DNA of 64,000 nt from Phoma sp. XZ068 (lineage: Eukaryota; Ascomycota; Dothideomycetes; Pleosporales; Didymellaceae). Position numbers and translations under genes: made by a program. Below the pieces are notes generated by a model that saw nothing but the letters and a program-made list of their open reading frames with translations, did no database searches and was not told where the DNA came from. Numbering within the stretch: position 1 is the stretch's first letter; each line of letters starts with the position of its first letter. Shown one piece after another: positions 20,150-30,653 of the stretch. The stretch is from assembly GCA_004835665.1 (NCBI GenBank), contig RBKR01000026.1, positions 682,001-746,000 of the forward strand, given 5' to 3'.

Positions 20150-21947
20150 ATGGCTACCCTGATCAAGGTGCCGTGCTCGTCGGCCAACATTGGCCCTGGC
20201 TTCGACGTCATTGGCCTCGCCCTCAACCTGTACCTCGAGCTGGACGTCACAGTCACCGCGAAGCAGTCGTCGGAGCACTCGCTCAACTGCAAAATCACGT
20301 ACGAGGGCGTGGGCGCCGCAGATGTGCCCCTCGTCGCCGAAGACAACCTCATCACCCGTACCGCCGTCTACGTGCTCCGTTGCCATGGCGTGCGCGCATT
20401 CCCCCCCGAGACCCACGTCCACGTCCGCAACCCCATTCCCCTTGGCCGCGGCCTGGGCTCTTCCGCGGCAGCCATTGTTGCCGGCGTGCACCTCGCGAAC
20501 GAGGTCGGCAACCTGAAGCTGTCCAAGGCACGCATGCTGGACTACTGCCTCATGGAGGAACGCCACCCAGACAACGTTGCGGCGGCGCTGTATGGAGGAT
20601 TCGTCGGCACGTATCTGAACGAGCTGTCGCCCGAGGACACGGAGAGGCTCGAGATCCCGCTCAGCGAGGTCCTGCCCGAGCCCGCTGGCGGTGTGGACAC
20701 GGGCCTGCAGCCACCGCAGCCGCCGCTCAACATTGGCCACTACACCAAGTTCCCCTGGTCGTCCGAGATCAAGTGCATCTGCATCATTCCCCAGTTCGAG
20801 GTCTCCACAGCAAAGGCCCGCGCCGTGCTGCCCGAGTCGTACTCGCGCAAGGACGCCATCTTCAACATGCAGAGGTTGGCAGTTCTCACCACTGCCCTCG
20901 GCCAGTCACCGCCCTCCCCTGACATGATCTACACAGCCATGCAGGACAAGCTGCACCAGCCCTACCGCCGTGGACTGATTCCCGGCCTCACCGAAATCCT
21001 CCAGTCCGTCACGCCCCAGTCACACCCTGGCCTGCTCGGTATCTGCCTGTCAGGTGCCGGCCCCACCATCCTCGCCCTCGCAACCCAGAACTTCGACTCG
21101 ATAGCGAACCACTTGCTCGCCGAATTCAAGAAGGAGGGCATCACCTGCGACTGGAAGCTACTCCAGCCTGCCACCGACGGCGCCACAGTCACCAACTCTC
21201 TCAACACCACACAGGCCGAGGCCATGACCTACGCCTCTTCAGGTGTTAGCATCGATGCTGGCAACCAGCTCGTCCAGCAGATCAAGGCATCCACAAAATC
21301 TACACGACGCCCCGGCGCAGACGGCGAGATTGGCGGCTTCGGTGGACTTCTCGACCTCCAAGCTGCGGGCTACACAGAAGCACCCATCCTCGTTGGAGCC
21401 ATCGATGGTATTGGCACAAAGGTCAAGATTGCGTTCGAAATGGGCAAGCACGACACCGTGGGTATCGACCTCGTCGCCATGAACGTCAACGATCTTGTCG
21501 TCCAGGGTGCAGAGCCTCTCATGTTCCTCGACTACTATGCGTGCTCAAAGCTCGACATCGCCAGCGCCGCGAAATTCATCGAAGGTGTCGCAAACGGGTG
21601 CAGACAGTCCGGTGCTGCACTGGTTGGTGGAGAGACGGCAGAAATGCCCGGAATCTACCAGGAAGGCGAATACGACGCTGGTGGTGCTGCCATCGGCGCC
21701 ATCAAGAAGGGCGCAACTATCCTCCCCGACACAGCGGCTATGCGAGAAGGCGATATCCTTCTCGGTATGTCGTCGAGCGGTGTCCACTCCAACGGCTTCT
21801 CGCTCGTCCGCAAGATTGTCGAGCGCAGCGGTCTGTCCTTTCACGACACCGCACCGTGGTCACCAGAGCAGAACATCGGCACTGCCCTCCTCACGCCCAC
21901 AAAGATCTACGTCAAGCCTCTCCTGTCAGCTGTTCGCAAGAACCTGC

Positions 21948-21981
<34 letters not shown>

Positions 21982-22276
21982 CTCAGAAAACATTCCTCGC
22001 ATGCTGCCCAAGACCCTCACCGCCGAGCTGGACGCCAAAACATGGCCGCTGCCAGATGTATTCAAGTGGCTGAAGAAGACCGGCAGTCTGGAGCCCAAGG
22101 AGTTCCAGCGCACCTTCAACACCGGTCTCGGCATGGTGCTAGTCGTCAGCCCTGAGAATGCGAAGGCGACGTTGGAGCTGCTGCAAGCCGAGGGCGAGGC
22201 CGTATTCGAGATTGGGCGACTCATCGCAAGGGGCGAGGAGGAGGTTATTGTTCACAACATGGACGTGTGGGGTTAG
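20150..22276 (+). CDS. THR1: homoserine kinase - AIR synthase (PurM) fusion protein
   Basis: One uninterrupted 708-residue frame carries two complete enzymes. Residues 1-352 are a GHMP homoserine kinase (homoserine + ATP to O-phosphohomoserine, threonine pathway). It starts MATLIKVPCSSANIGPGFDV, has the ATP loop PLGRGLGSSAAAIVAG at about 97-112 and the C-terminal LSGAGPTILAL near 300, and ends WKLLQPATDGATVT. After some six residues of linker, residues 359-708 are a full AIR synthase (FGAM + ATP to AIR, purine step 5): TYASSGVSIDAGN, GGFGGLLDL, DGIGTKVK, MNVNDLVVQGAEPL, GGETAEMPG, SSGVHSNGFSLVRK, HITGGGLSENIPR, FNTGLGMVLV. Every signature I know in both families is intact, so both halves look active. 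In yeast Thr1 is a separate protein and AIR synthase is joined to GAR synthetase in Ade5,7. ATG 21224 marks the PurM start and could serve as an internal start. The longer upstream frame lacks any kinase-like sequence, hence this start. Confidence 0.93.
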
Positions 22277-23128
22277 ACCAGACGTGCGAAGTGGAAGTGG
22301 AAGTGGTTGTGATATCCGTTGGGTGATCTAAAAATTCATAGACATTGGCGTACTTGGACGGGAAGAATTGGACTTGCAATTGAGGATATATTATGCATTG
22401 ATGTCTCCTTTTTGACATCTATGATGAGCTGCTTGATTTCTGCATGCACTAACACACTGCCATCTGTGTGCTTTCTAACCGACGGCCTCGTGTTGGCAGG
22501 AGTATGCAGTATGAGATTGGAGATGAATATGAAGCGTTCGCCTTATTTGGAGGCTGCCAGGACCAATGTCAACATCTGCCTTAGTCGCTCACAAGCTGTG
22601 ATATTGAGTGTGCTCATGTACAAGGCTTATAGTGGCGCTCATGTGCGCAACAACTCCCTCATAGTCAGGAACCGACTCGGACAGTCCCGATCGTCATCCA
22701 TAGCGGTTGCTTGAGCGGAATTAGAGTCCGAGCCCGGTTGGTCTCGCAAATGCACTTGCGGGCTAAGACGGCTTGGCAACCATCACCTAGCCGTCCCCGA
22801 CCGGCTCGGTAATCCGCTCTCGCCGTCTCGCTAACTCATCATGGCCCCAAAAAGGTGCAGCTGAAGCAGCCTTGCCAGTAAGTTTGTTGTTCTCTCTATT
22901 TACATATACATGTCAATATGGCGAGCACAGTGGTTGGTTCTGCAAGCTACCTCCGCATTGCGTGGCTGGTCGTGAATGCTGGTCAATGATCTCTGATGCT
23001 TAAGTAGCCGAATGTAGGCTAATTAGTGAACAGCTTCCGCAGGAATCTCTCGATTCATTACATATCCCTTTCGATCCGTACGAGCATCATCGCTTTACAG
23101 AGATGTACTCAGCGCTGCTGTGCGCTCT
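22277..23128. other. intergenic; probable 5' exon or leader intron of the esterase gene
   Basis: No complete gene. A strong donor (CCA|GTAAGT at 22878) and acceptors TAG at 23026 or CAG at 23041 suggest an intron in the leader or N terminus of the next gene. The esterase frame stays open, without an ATG, from 23030 to its first ATG at 23129. Confidence 0.35.
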
Positions 23129-24115
23129 ATGCTGCAGCGTCTCACCATTGCAGACTCCCGGTACCTGACCCCGCAAACAAGCGTGAGCTATGTCAAGCTG
23201 TACTGCAAGCCTAGAGGCCTTGAGCCGAAAACGTTGGAGCTAGACAATGAGCATGGTCGAGCCATCGCACATTGGATCGGAGAGCCAGATGCCGAAGCTG
23301 TGATTCTTTACTGCCATGGCGGTGGTTACACGCAACCAGCAAACGAGGGCAACTTCCGCCACCTTACTGGACTTGTCGAAGACCTAAACGCCGGTGGGAG
23401 CAAGCCGTCTGTCTCAGTCCTGATGCTGGCATACACACTGGTCCCGGAAGCCGTATATCCTACGCAACTCAGAGAAGCAGCCGTGGTCCTCGCGCATCTT
23501 GTCCATGAGACTGGGCGCAATCCATCGAACATCTTCGTCGCAGGCGACTCTGCAGGTGGTAACCTGGCCCTCTCGTTGCTTTCGCACCTACTGCATCCCC
23601 ATGCAGATGTTTTCCCTGTACGCCTCGAATCTCCTCTGGGCGGGGCTCTACTCCTCAGTCCCTGGGTGGGATTTCGTACCGACTACCCAAGCTTCAGCAC
23701 CAATGCGACTCGGGACTTACTGGCGCCTCTTGCACTGCGCAAATGGAGTGCCATGTTTCTGAATAAATCGAATACCTCTAACTTTGAAGCTGATCCGGGG
23801 CCAGTCTCTGGAGATACTTGGACTGAAGCTTGCCTCAACCCTTCGTCTTGGTGGAATGGCATGCACGAAGTTGTGAGCGATGTGTACATATGGTCAGGTG
23901 GCTACGAGGTGCTCGTGGATCCGATTCGAGAGCTAGAGAGCAACTTTAAGAAAGGCTGGGCAGACGGCGGCGGTGATTCCAGTCGTGCCATATTCCATGA
24001 GTCAGCCAAGGAATCACATGTTGCGCCCATGGTCGATACCATGATTCCTGGAGCAAAGAAAGGCGCTGCGCAGCTTGCGATTGAAGAGTGGCTCAAGGGC
24101 CGATTACAGCAGTGA
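23129..24115 (+). CDS. HSL-type alpha/beta hydrolase (esterase/lipase)
   Basis: At least 328 residues. The oxyanion-hole motif HGGGYT and the nucleophile elbow GDSAGGN (Ser) identify the hormone-sensitive-lipase family. The acid and histidine are probably in VLVDPIRELE and ESHVAPM near the C terminus. It hydrolyses short-chain esters or similar substrates; the natural substrate is unknown. The N-terminal boundary is uncertain. The frame upstream (FITYPFRSVRAS, then YRDVLSAAV) looks like family sequence, so a further 5' exon beginning near or before 22.88 kb is likely. I give the first ATG in the main exon. No signal peptide is visible in this part. Confidence 0.8.
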   Translation: MLQRLTIADSRYLTPQTSVSYVKLYCKPRGLEPKTLELDNEHGRAIAHWIGEPDAEAVILYCHGGGYTQPANEGNFRHLTGLVEDLNAGGSKPSVSVLMLAYTLVPEAVYPTQLREAAVVLAHLVHETGRNPSNIFVAGDSAGGNLALSLLSHLLHPHADVFPVRLESPLGGALLLSPWVGFRTDYPSFSTNATRDLLAPLALRKWSAMFLNKSNTSNFEADPGPVSGDTWTEACLNPSSWWNGMHEVVSDVYIWSGGYEVLVDPIRELESNFKKGWADGGGDSSRAIFHESAKESHVAPMVDTMIPGAKKGAAQLAIEEWLKGRLQQ

Positions 24116-24956
24116 GATCAGCAAAGGGTCCACTGCAAAGGGTCTGCGGCACACCTCGTAAGCTTTCCGCCGCTAAGATAGGCTTTCGAACGTTCGCTTG
24201 TTGCCCTTACGGTCGACCACAAACGGAATTCACAATTACGCCTGCATCGTCGACGTACATACTATCGCCGACGTACATAATATTCACTCCTCGGTGTTCA
24301 CATATGCCTCAAAACCTCAGCAATGCAGTACTTTACAAGCCTTCACTTATACACAGTGCACAAGGTTGTTGCGATTTACTGCCAAGAGCGAAATTACACA
24401 AGATTTCCGCTGGCGCTGGTCAACTCATGCTCGGGACGTGCATTTTCATTAGGAATTCGGAACTTTCTGGTAGTAATCAGTAAGTACAGGGGTGTTACAG
24501 CGGCCATCAACGTCACCGCTCTTTGACCCGTCCGTCGCTCAGAACGGCATCACCCAGGTAAAGAACGTGTACACTTTCATAAGTGGTGCAGATGCAATGT
24601 ATTCCCTTGCATCACATATAGCACCGGCAGGTTATCAGTAACGCCCGGGTTCAGATGCCGAGCTGAGGGGGATGTGATGAGCATGGCTTCGGGGGGTTGT
24701 AGCCCTACCACTACCACACTTCCAGGCACGATCCGTGGAAGGCCCCAGAAATTGCGTGTCTTGCGGGATTTTCTGACCTGGGATCTGCATACATTTCAAG
24801 GCATGGTGCTCACGTGACGGGGCTGTGTAAAGCGATTGCAGGTCAACCCGCTACACAGTAGACGCTGCCAAGCGTTTCCGGAACGGTCTTCAAATTCCCA
24901 CCCATGGCTCCCTCGATGCTTTCAGTTCCACGCCTGAGCGGAGCTGCAGCAGCTCG
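24116..24956. other. intergenic; short direct repeat, no gene
   Basis: Holds a tandem pair of related 18-mers with core CGACGTACATA (24245-24262 and 24263-24280). Nothing else recognised. The 3' part is the promoter of the PRTase-like gene. Confidence 0.4.
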
Positions 24957-25808
24957 ATGGTTGACAATGTCTTCTCCCTGCACCAGATTACAGGGGACAG
25001 AGAAGTGACATTCCCCTTCGACATCAAGGACTATCAACGCTACGTTTTCGGGGATGACAGGCTAGCGCACCGCTTCGGCACGGACTGCGCTAAGGCCTTC
25101 ATTGCCCAATGTTCTGGGTCTAAAGCTGCGCAACATACGACGACAACACCAACGAGCAATCAGAGCGCAGCGGACGATGTTGTGGTTGCCGTTCTATCCG
25201 ACTACGTCCCTACGGCCACCCACAGCCTCAGGAATCATTTCGTCGCTTATCTCAATCGACACTTAGTTTCAACCAACGCGAACCCCGCGATCAAGATCGA
25301 CATCAACGCAGTGGAGGAGCGTTCAAATGGGCGGACCGGTCCGTCAGCAAGGACTCAGATCTTTCAGATCGATCGCGAGCGCGTGGGCCCCAGGACCATC
25401 ATCGTTCTGAGCGACATCCGTCTGAGCCCGGATCGAGAACTCCAGATTCAGACATCACTCCGCTCCGCACAGGTCGACAATTCGATCACCTTCGTCTACC
25501 TGGCCTCATCTCTCGAACCTTCTAAATCAGCATCGCTTTCGCCAATCTTAGGGTTCATCGTCAGCCCCTCTCTTAAAGATGTGGAAGACATTGCGCATGC
25601 GACTAGCTTCGTCATGAATGCGTGTTTCGTCCAGTATGTTCTTGGTAGAGATGAGGAAGAGTTCTGCCGCTTCTTGAGACGTCAAGATGATGGCTTCACG
25701 AGATTGTTACTTGACTACGCTATTGGAGGGCGGTACTATGACAACGAGCTGTACCAAGCAAACGTCAAGTTTCTGCAATGGGAAGTCGGGACAAGAGAAA
25801 GTTTGTGA
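24957..25808 (+). CDS. phosphoribosyltransferase-like protein of a mainly bacterial type
   Basis: Intronless, 283 residues. From memory of the family, the order matches a PRTase-like group best known from bacteria: an N-terminal segment with FGDDRLAHRFG, then VVVAVLSDYVPTATHSLRNHF, a PRPP-loop-like TIIVLSDIRLSPDRE, and a helical C-terminal part (CFVQYVLGRDEEEFCRFL, LLLDYAIGGRYYDNE). The usual acidic pair of the PRPP loop reads SDIR, so catalysis is uncertain. A low-complexity Thr/Ser/Gln insertion (TTTTPTSNQS) looks like a eukaryotic addition. The lack of introns and the bacterial resemblance suggest an acquired gene, but that is inference. The base, if any, that it transfers is unknown. Confidence 0.6.
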   Translation: MVDNVFSLHQITGDREVTFPFDIKDYQRYVFGDDRLAHRFGTDCAKAFIAQCSGSKAAQHTTTTPTSNQSAADDVVVAVLSDYVPTATHSLRNHFVAYLNRHLVSTNANPAIKIDINAVEERSNGRTGPSARTQIFQIDRERVGPRTIIVLSDIRLSPDRELQIQTSLRSAQVDNSITFVYLASSLEPSKSASLSPILGFIVSPSLKDVEDIAHATSFVMNACFVQYVLGRDEEEFCRFLRRQDDGFTRLLLDYAIGGRYYDNELYQANVKFLQWEVGTRESL

Positions 25809-26984
25809 AGGAGGCTACAAGAATTATAATGAATACATATGGTTCCATATTCCTCATTCAATAGCGGAGAAACCCTAGTAACGCGAATACACGATAGAAA
25901 TCCGAGCAAAGAGGGCCTTTTTTCATTATAATAGCACAGTAGCAGCCAACACAATAGCAAAATAAGCAACATCCCCAACATTCTGCGCTTCGAGGTCAAG
26001 CAAAGCTTCTTGCCCAGCGCGTCCAATGTCTTGGACTACATTCTGTGTGACGATCAAGCCCTCTTTTTGTTTTGGTGCTGCCGCGCTAGTAATGCACCTG
26101 CGCGAATGCTCCACATGTTTTCTTACTATACATCCAATATAGTTACGATGGGATTGAATGTTTTTCTCACGACTTACTTGGTGTTCTTGACATGGCTTCC
26201 TGAATTCGGCCCCCGCGGATTCGGTCGGCGGGCTTGTTCGCAACGGACTTCGACCAGTCAGCTTACCCTGCCACCAGGATAGTACGTGGGAAGGCACTGA
26301 CTGAGGCCGGCACGGATATGTAACCTAGCACCGGGCGACGCTTTACTTCAGACCTGGTGTTGCTTTTGCTACACCAATTTTCGCACTTGCCTTGCGCGGC
26401 CTTGACTTTGTCAGAGTCCTGGTGGTTTTCTGTTATTATTGGAAGTATTGTTCTTGTGGCTTACGACAAGACGGAAGTACGGAGGCTGAGAAGGCTCATG
26501 CTATACTACCACGATGTTGCCTGTGCGGTGGTTGTGATGCTGTACTGACTGCAAGATATCGCAAGCGTGGAGGTAGAACTTGATCCTTGTCTCTTCAAAG
26601 CGTCTGTGAATGACGGCGGATGCTTTCAGACCGATGCGTTCATGCGAACTGAAGCTAATGCTGGGCAGTCCGACATTCGCAGCGCTTTCAGTGCTGCATC
26701 AAGGTTACCATGAGCCAGGCAGGTCTTCCAAGGGATTACCACAATAGCAAAATGTGTCAAGGGTACTGTGAGTATGAAGTCCTGGTCTTGTTTGACGTTC
26801 GTGAAAGTGCGATGTCCCGCCAGGCACAGCGCTGTGCGTCTGCAAATCCGAACGACGAAGTCCGATCGCCAACCTCAACTTTGACGAACGACGCAACAAC
26901 ATAAAAGATCAGCAGCAGCGAGCGAAAATGTACAGAACAGATTCAAAGCAGCAATTCAATCCATCAGAACAAAACTCACCCACA
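25809..26984. other. intergenic; LPMO-like promoter
   Basis: No gene recognised. A TATA-like CATAAAAG lies about 80 nt before the ATG of the LPMO-like gene, near 26900. The rest holds short frames only. Confidence 0.4.
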
Positions 26985-27701
26985 ATGGTCCGATCACTTC
27001 CCATCATTCTCGGCTGCACGGCCGTAGCATCCGCTCACTCCTGGCTCGGCTGCACCGATCAAGACAACAAGCTCATCCTCGAATGGATGAAAGGCAACGC
27101 AACCGAATACAAAGGTCCCGGCGACCTCTTCGTCGACACCTTCGCCCCCGGCCTCGCAGTCTTCTGCAAAGGCTGGCCGCGCGCAAAGCACAACCCAGGC
27201 AACTGGATCGACGAATCCAGCAACTACCTCTGGGACATCGCCGCGCAGACATTCAAAGGCGACACGCACGCCTGCCACCCGAGCCAACGCTCGCCTAAAT
27301 ATTTCACCGACGAGAACGCCGATATGGCTACCACCAAGCCTGGAGGCAAGATCAAGCTCATGTTCGGCGGCAACGGGCACAGCCGCGGAGCTAACGTCGA
27401 TGGCGGCGACCCCGGCACAGTCGCCGTGTACTGGAAGGGCAAGAAGGAAGCTGAGATTGAAGATATCAAGGAACTCACCAAGGAGAACAAGTTGAAGGAG
27501 ATTGGCTTTGCGGAGGAGGCATTTGTGTGGCCCGAGGATAAGAATGTGAAGAGTCCGACTGAGGGCATGCTGGACAAGGGAAACTGGATGACGGTTGAGA
27601 TGCCCCAGGATATGGAGAAAGGGAGGCATATGATGGTTTGGGCTTGGGAGTATGGTGGCAAGCCGAGGTGGAGTACTTGCTTCGATGTTATGATCAAGTA
27701 G
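26985..27701 (+). CDS. secreted LPMO-like (histidine-brace) protein
   Basis: 238 residues in one exon. MVRSLPIILGCTAVASA is a clear signal peptide, and cleavage after ASA leaves His18 as the first mature residue (HSWLGC). That is the hallmark of lytic polysaccharide monooxygenases, where the N-terminal His amine and side chain bind copper. A second His is in GGNGHSRG (His132) and an aromatic near the C terminus (WSTCFDVMI) could be the axial ligand. Cysteines near 23, 61, 97 and the C terminus suggest disulfides. It fits none of the well-known AA9/AA11/AA13 sequences but resembles uncharacterised fungal LPMO-like proteins. ATG 26985 was chosen over an in-frame ATG 19 codons earlier because only this one gives a signal peptide at the terminus. 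Confidence 0.75.
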   Translation: MVRSLPIILGCTAVASAHSWLGCTDQDNKLILEWMKGNATEYKGPGDLFVDTFAPGLAVFCKGWPRAKHNPGNWIDESSNYLWDIAAQTFKGDTHACHPSQRSPKYFTDENADMATTKPGGKIKLMFGGNGHSRGANVDGGDPGTVAVYWKGKKEAEIEDIKELTKENKLKEIGFAEEAFVWPEDKNVKSPTEGMLDKGNWMTVEMPQDMEKGRHMMVWAWEYGGKPRWSTCFDVMIK

Positions 27702-28520
27702 GTGGCGAAGGGTGTGGAAGGGTGAGGGGATACCAGCGTTGTACTGGTATTTCGGCCAATGGTTGGTTTTGGATTCACACATCAAGGAGTTTGGAGTAGG
27801 TTTTACAGATATGGTGTTGTCTGTTATGGAGTTCCAGTTCCTCTGTTGTTGGGATTGAGATTATTCTTTCCTGGCCGGTGTAGTGTGAGCGTTTCCTTCA
27901 AATTCATTGTCAATATCATCAATATTCTGTTGTCTTGTATGGTCGCTCTGTGCTTCTCAAAATCCAGTATCATTGCATTGCACCGATTCAATGTGAATGA
28001 TGACATCGAGCGTAGAGAGCCAGACATTGAGCATTGATTGGGGGTGCAAAGTGGAGACATTGCAGAGCGTGACATAAAGCTTAAAACAAACAAGCATGAA
28101 GTAGGATTGATGCCGTGTCTTCCGAACGGTACGTGGACCGGTGGTGGAGATCTTGTTGATGTTGTTCGAGATCCGGCGATCCTTGGTGGGTTGGCGCCTT
28201 GCGTCCTGGCGCATCGCGCCTCAGCTGTTGGCGACAACGACGCTCGTTGGCGACTTGGCAAGCCGGTCAGCCATTACTCATCTTAGAACCGTCTGATTCT
28301 TGCTTATACATACCTTTCGATGCTCTGGATTGCTAGTGGAAAGTCGCGGCCGTGTCTCCTTGATCCAGGGTATCGATAATGTTGGTGGTGGGGACAGTGA
28401 CGACGTCATCGTGCCGAAACTCACGTTCTCGTGTTAACACGATGGAAGGCTTCAAATCATGCGGAAGAAAGCGGCCACTAGGAAACGTGGACGCATTGTT
28501 ATCGCGGTTGATGCGCTGAC
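27702..28520. other. intergenic; no gene recognised
   Basis: 3' flank of the LPMO-like gene and promoter of malic enzyme. Frames on the minus strand around 27.8-28.3 kb look random. Confidence 0.4.
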
Positions 28521-30653
28521 ATGTGTCCACGCATGAAAAGCCTGTTAGCAAGCAGAGTAGCCCCTCCTTCAGTCCTCACTTCATACATACGCGCGGTCCC
28601 TTATCCAGGCTATAGAATTGTCGCAAACATGGCATCTCACGCAAACCAACACAAGAAGAGCGAGAAATTTGGACACCTACCTCTATCTACTTCTGGGCCG
28701 CAGAAAACTACCTTGACTGTAGGAATTAACGATCGTACAAGAAGACATCAATCGCTGATACGCTTAATCAGGGAAACGCCCTTCTTCGAACACCATACTT
28801 CAACAAGGGGACTGCTTTCACAGCTGAAGAACGTGCGACCTTCAAGTTACATGGCCTGATACCAGACAATGTCCAAACACTCGACGGACAAGTACGCCGC
28901 GCATACGAACAATACAAGTCACGACCCAGCGACATCGCGAAAAACACGTTCATGACAAGTTTGAAAGAACAGAATGAGGTTCTGTACTATAGACTAATCC
29001 TGGATCACTTGAAAGAGATGTTCTCGATTATCTACACACCAACTGAAGGAGAAGCTATCGCGAACTACTCGCGGCTTTTCAGGAAACCTGAGGGCTGCTT
29101 CCTCAACATCGGTGATATCGACCGAGTGGAAGACGATATCAGGCAGTGGGGTAATCCGGAGGACATTGATATCATTGTCGTCAGCGATGGCCAGCAAATC
29201 TTGGGTATTGGAGACCAAGGTGTCGGTGCTATCCTCATCAGTGTGGCCAAGCTGGTAATATACACGCTTTGCGCAGGCATCCACCCATCACGCACACTGC
29301 CTGTAGTATTGGATTGTGGTACAGACGTGAGTGCCTCAGAGTTCACATGCGGAAAGCATCCGTACTGACCAGACTCCAGAACAAGGAGCTGCTCGACGAT
29401 GACCTCTACCTTGGCTTGCGAAAACCCCGTGCCACTGGCGAAGAGTACGACAAGTTTGTTGACACGTTTGTCAAGGCTGCGAGGAAACGATACCCGAAAG
29501 CGTACATTCATTTCGAGGACTTCGGGCTGAACAACGCACGGAGGATCCTTGACAAGTATACACCTGAAATTGCTTGTTTCAATGATGATGTACAAGGAAC
29601 TGGTTGTGTCACTTTGGCTGCAATCATGGCTGCGTTCCAGGTCAACGGAACCAAGTGGGACGAGGCGCGCTTTGTCATGTTTGGCTCGGGCACTGCCGGC
29701 ACGGGAATCGCAGACCAGATCAAGGACGCCATATCGCAGCGAACCGGCAAGTCGACAGAGGACGCAGGGACACAGATCTGGTAAGTCATCAGATCAGTAC
29801 CTTTGACAGCTTAAACACTGCTTACGCTTCGCAGGTGTGTAGACAAGCCAGGCTTACTGCTAGAGGGCAAGAAAGACCAACTCACTCCAGCTCAAGTCGG
29901 CTATGCTCGTAGAGATAGCGAATGGGAAGGCAAAGACCACGGTGATCTGCTTTCCGTGGTCAAGGAAGTCAAACCACACGTGCTGATTGGTACATCGACC
30001 AAGCCCGGTGCTTTCACCGAAGAAGTTGTGAAGGAGATGGCGAAACACGTCGATCGTCCAGTCATCTTCCCGCTATCAAATCCCACAAGACTACACGAGG
30101 CGAAACCACAAGATCTGTACGACTGGACTAACGGCAAGGTGCTAGTTGCGACCGGCTCACCCTTCGACCCCGTCAAGCACGATGGGAAGGAATATGAGAT
30201 TTGTAAGTCTTGTACTTGTCACCACTATGAGTCTATTGCTGATATTCCCAAGCCGAATGCAACAACTCCGTGACTTTCCCTGGCATTGGGCTCGGAGCAG
30301 TTTTGAGCCGAACACGACTTATGACACCCGCCCTCCTCGTTGCCGCCGTCGAAGCACTAGCCGCCGCCGCTCCAGTCGTCACTGGCTCTGGATCGGGCCT
30401 TCTGCCTGACGTAGAGGATGTTCGCGAGATCAGTGTCCAGATTGCCAGTAAAGTCATCAAAAAGGCTGTTGAGGACGACTTGGCTCAGGAACAGGACATC
30501 CCTAAAAATGATGGTGAGTTGGAAGAGTGGATTCGCGAGCAGATGTGGAACGCAGAGTACCGTCCACTGGAGCTGGTCGACGAGAAGGAGGCGGATACGC
30601 TTGCCAAGGGCGAGATGGGAACAGGGAGTCAGCAGAGGGAGGCGCGATTCTAG
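28521..30653 (+). CDS. MAE1: malic enzyme (NAD(P)-dependent malate dehydrogenase, decarboxylating)
   Basis: Converts malate to pyruvate and CO2. Five exons end at 28718, 29326, 29780, 30202 and 30653. Introns are 28719-28771, 29327-29379, 29781-29834 and 30203-30252 (50-54 nt). Family segments are FGHLPLSTSGP, LLRTPYFNKGTAFT, IIYTPTEGEA, FEDFGLNNARRIL, CFNDDVQGTGCVTLA (metal/malate site), FGSGTAGTGIADQI (dinucleotide fold) and RPVIFPLSNPT. From ATG 28629 (good context, MASHANQ) the protein has 604 residues. The frame stays open upstream to ATGs at 28533 and 28521, adding an Arg/Ser/Ala-rich, acid-free leader (MKSLLASRVAPPSVLTSYIR) that looks like a mitochondrial presequence. Two starts could give mitochondrial and cytosolic forms. 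Confidence 0.92.
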
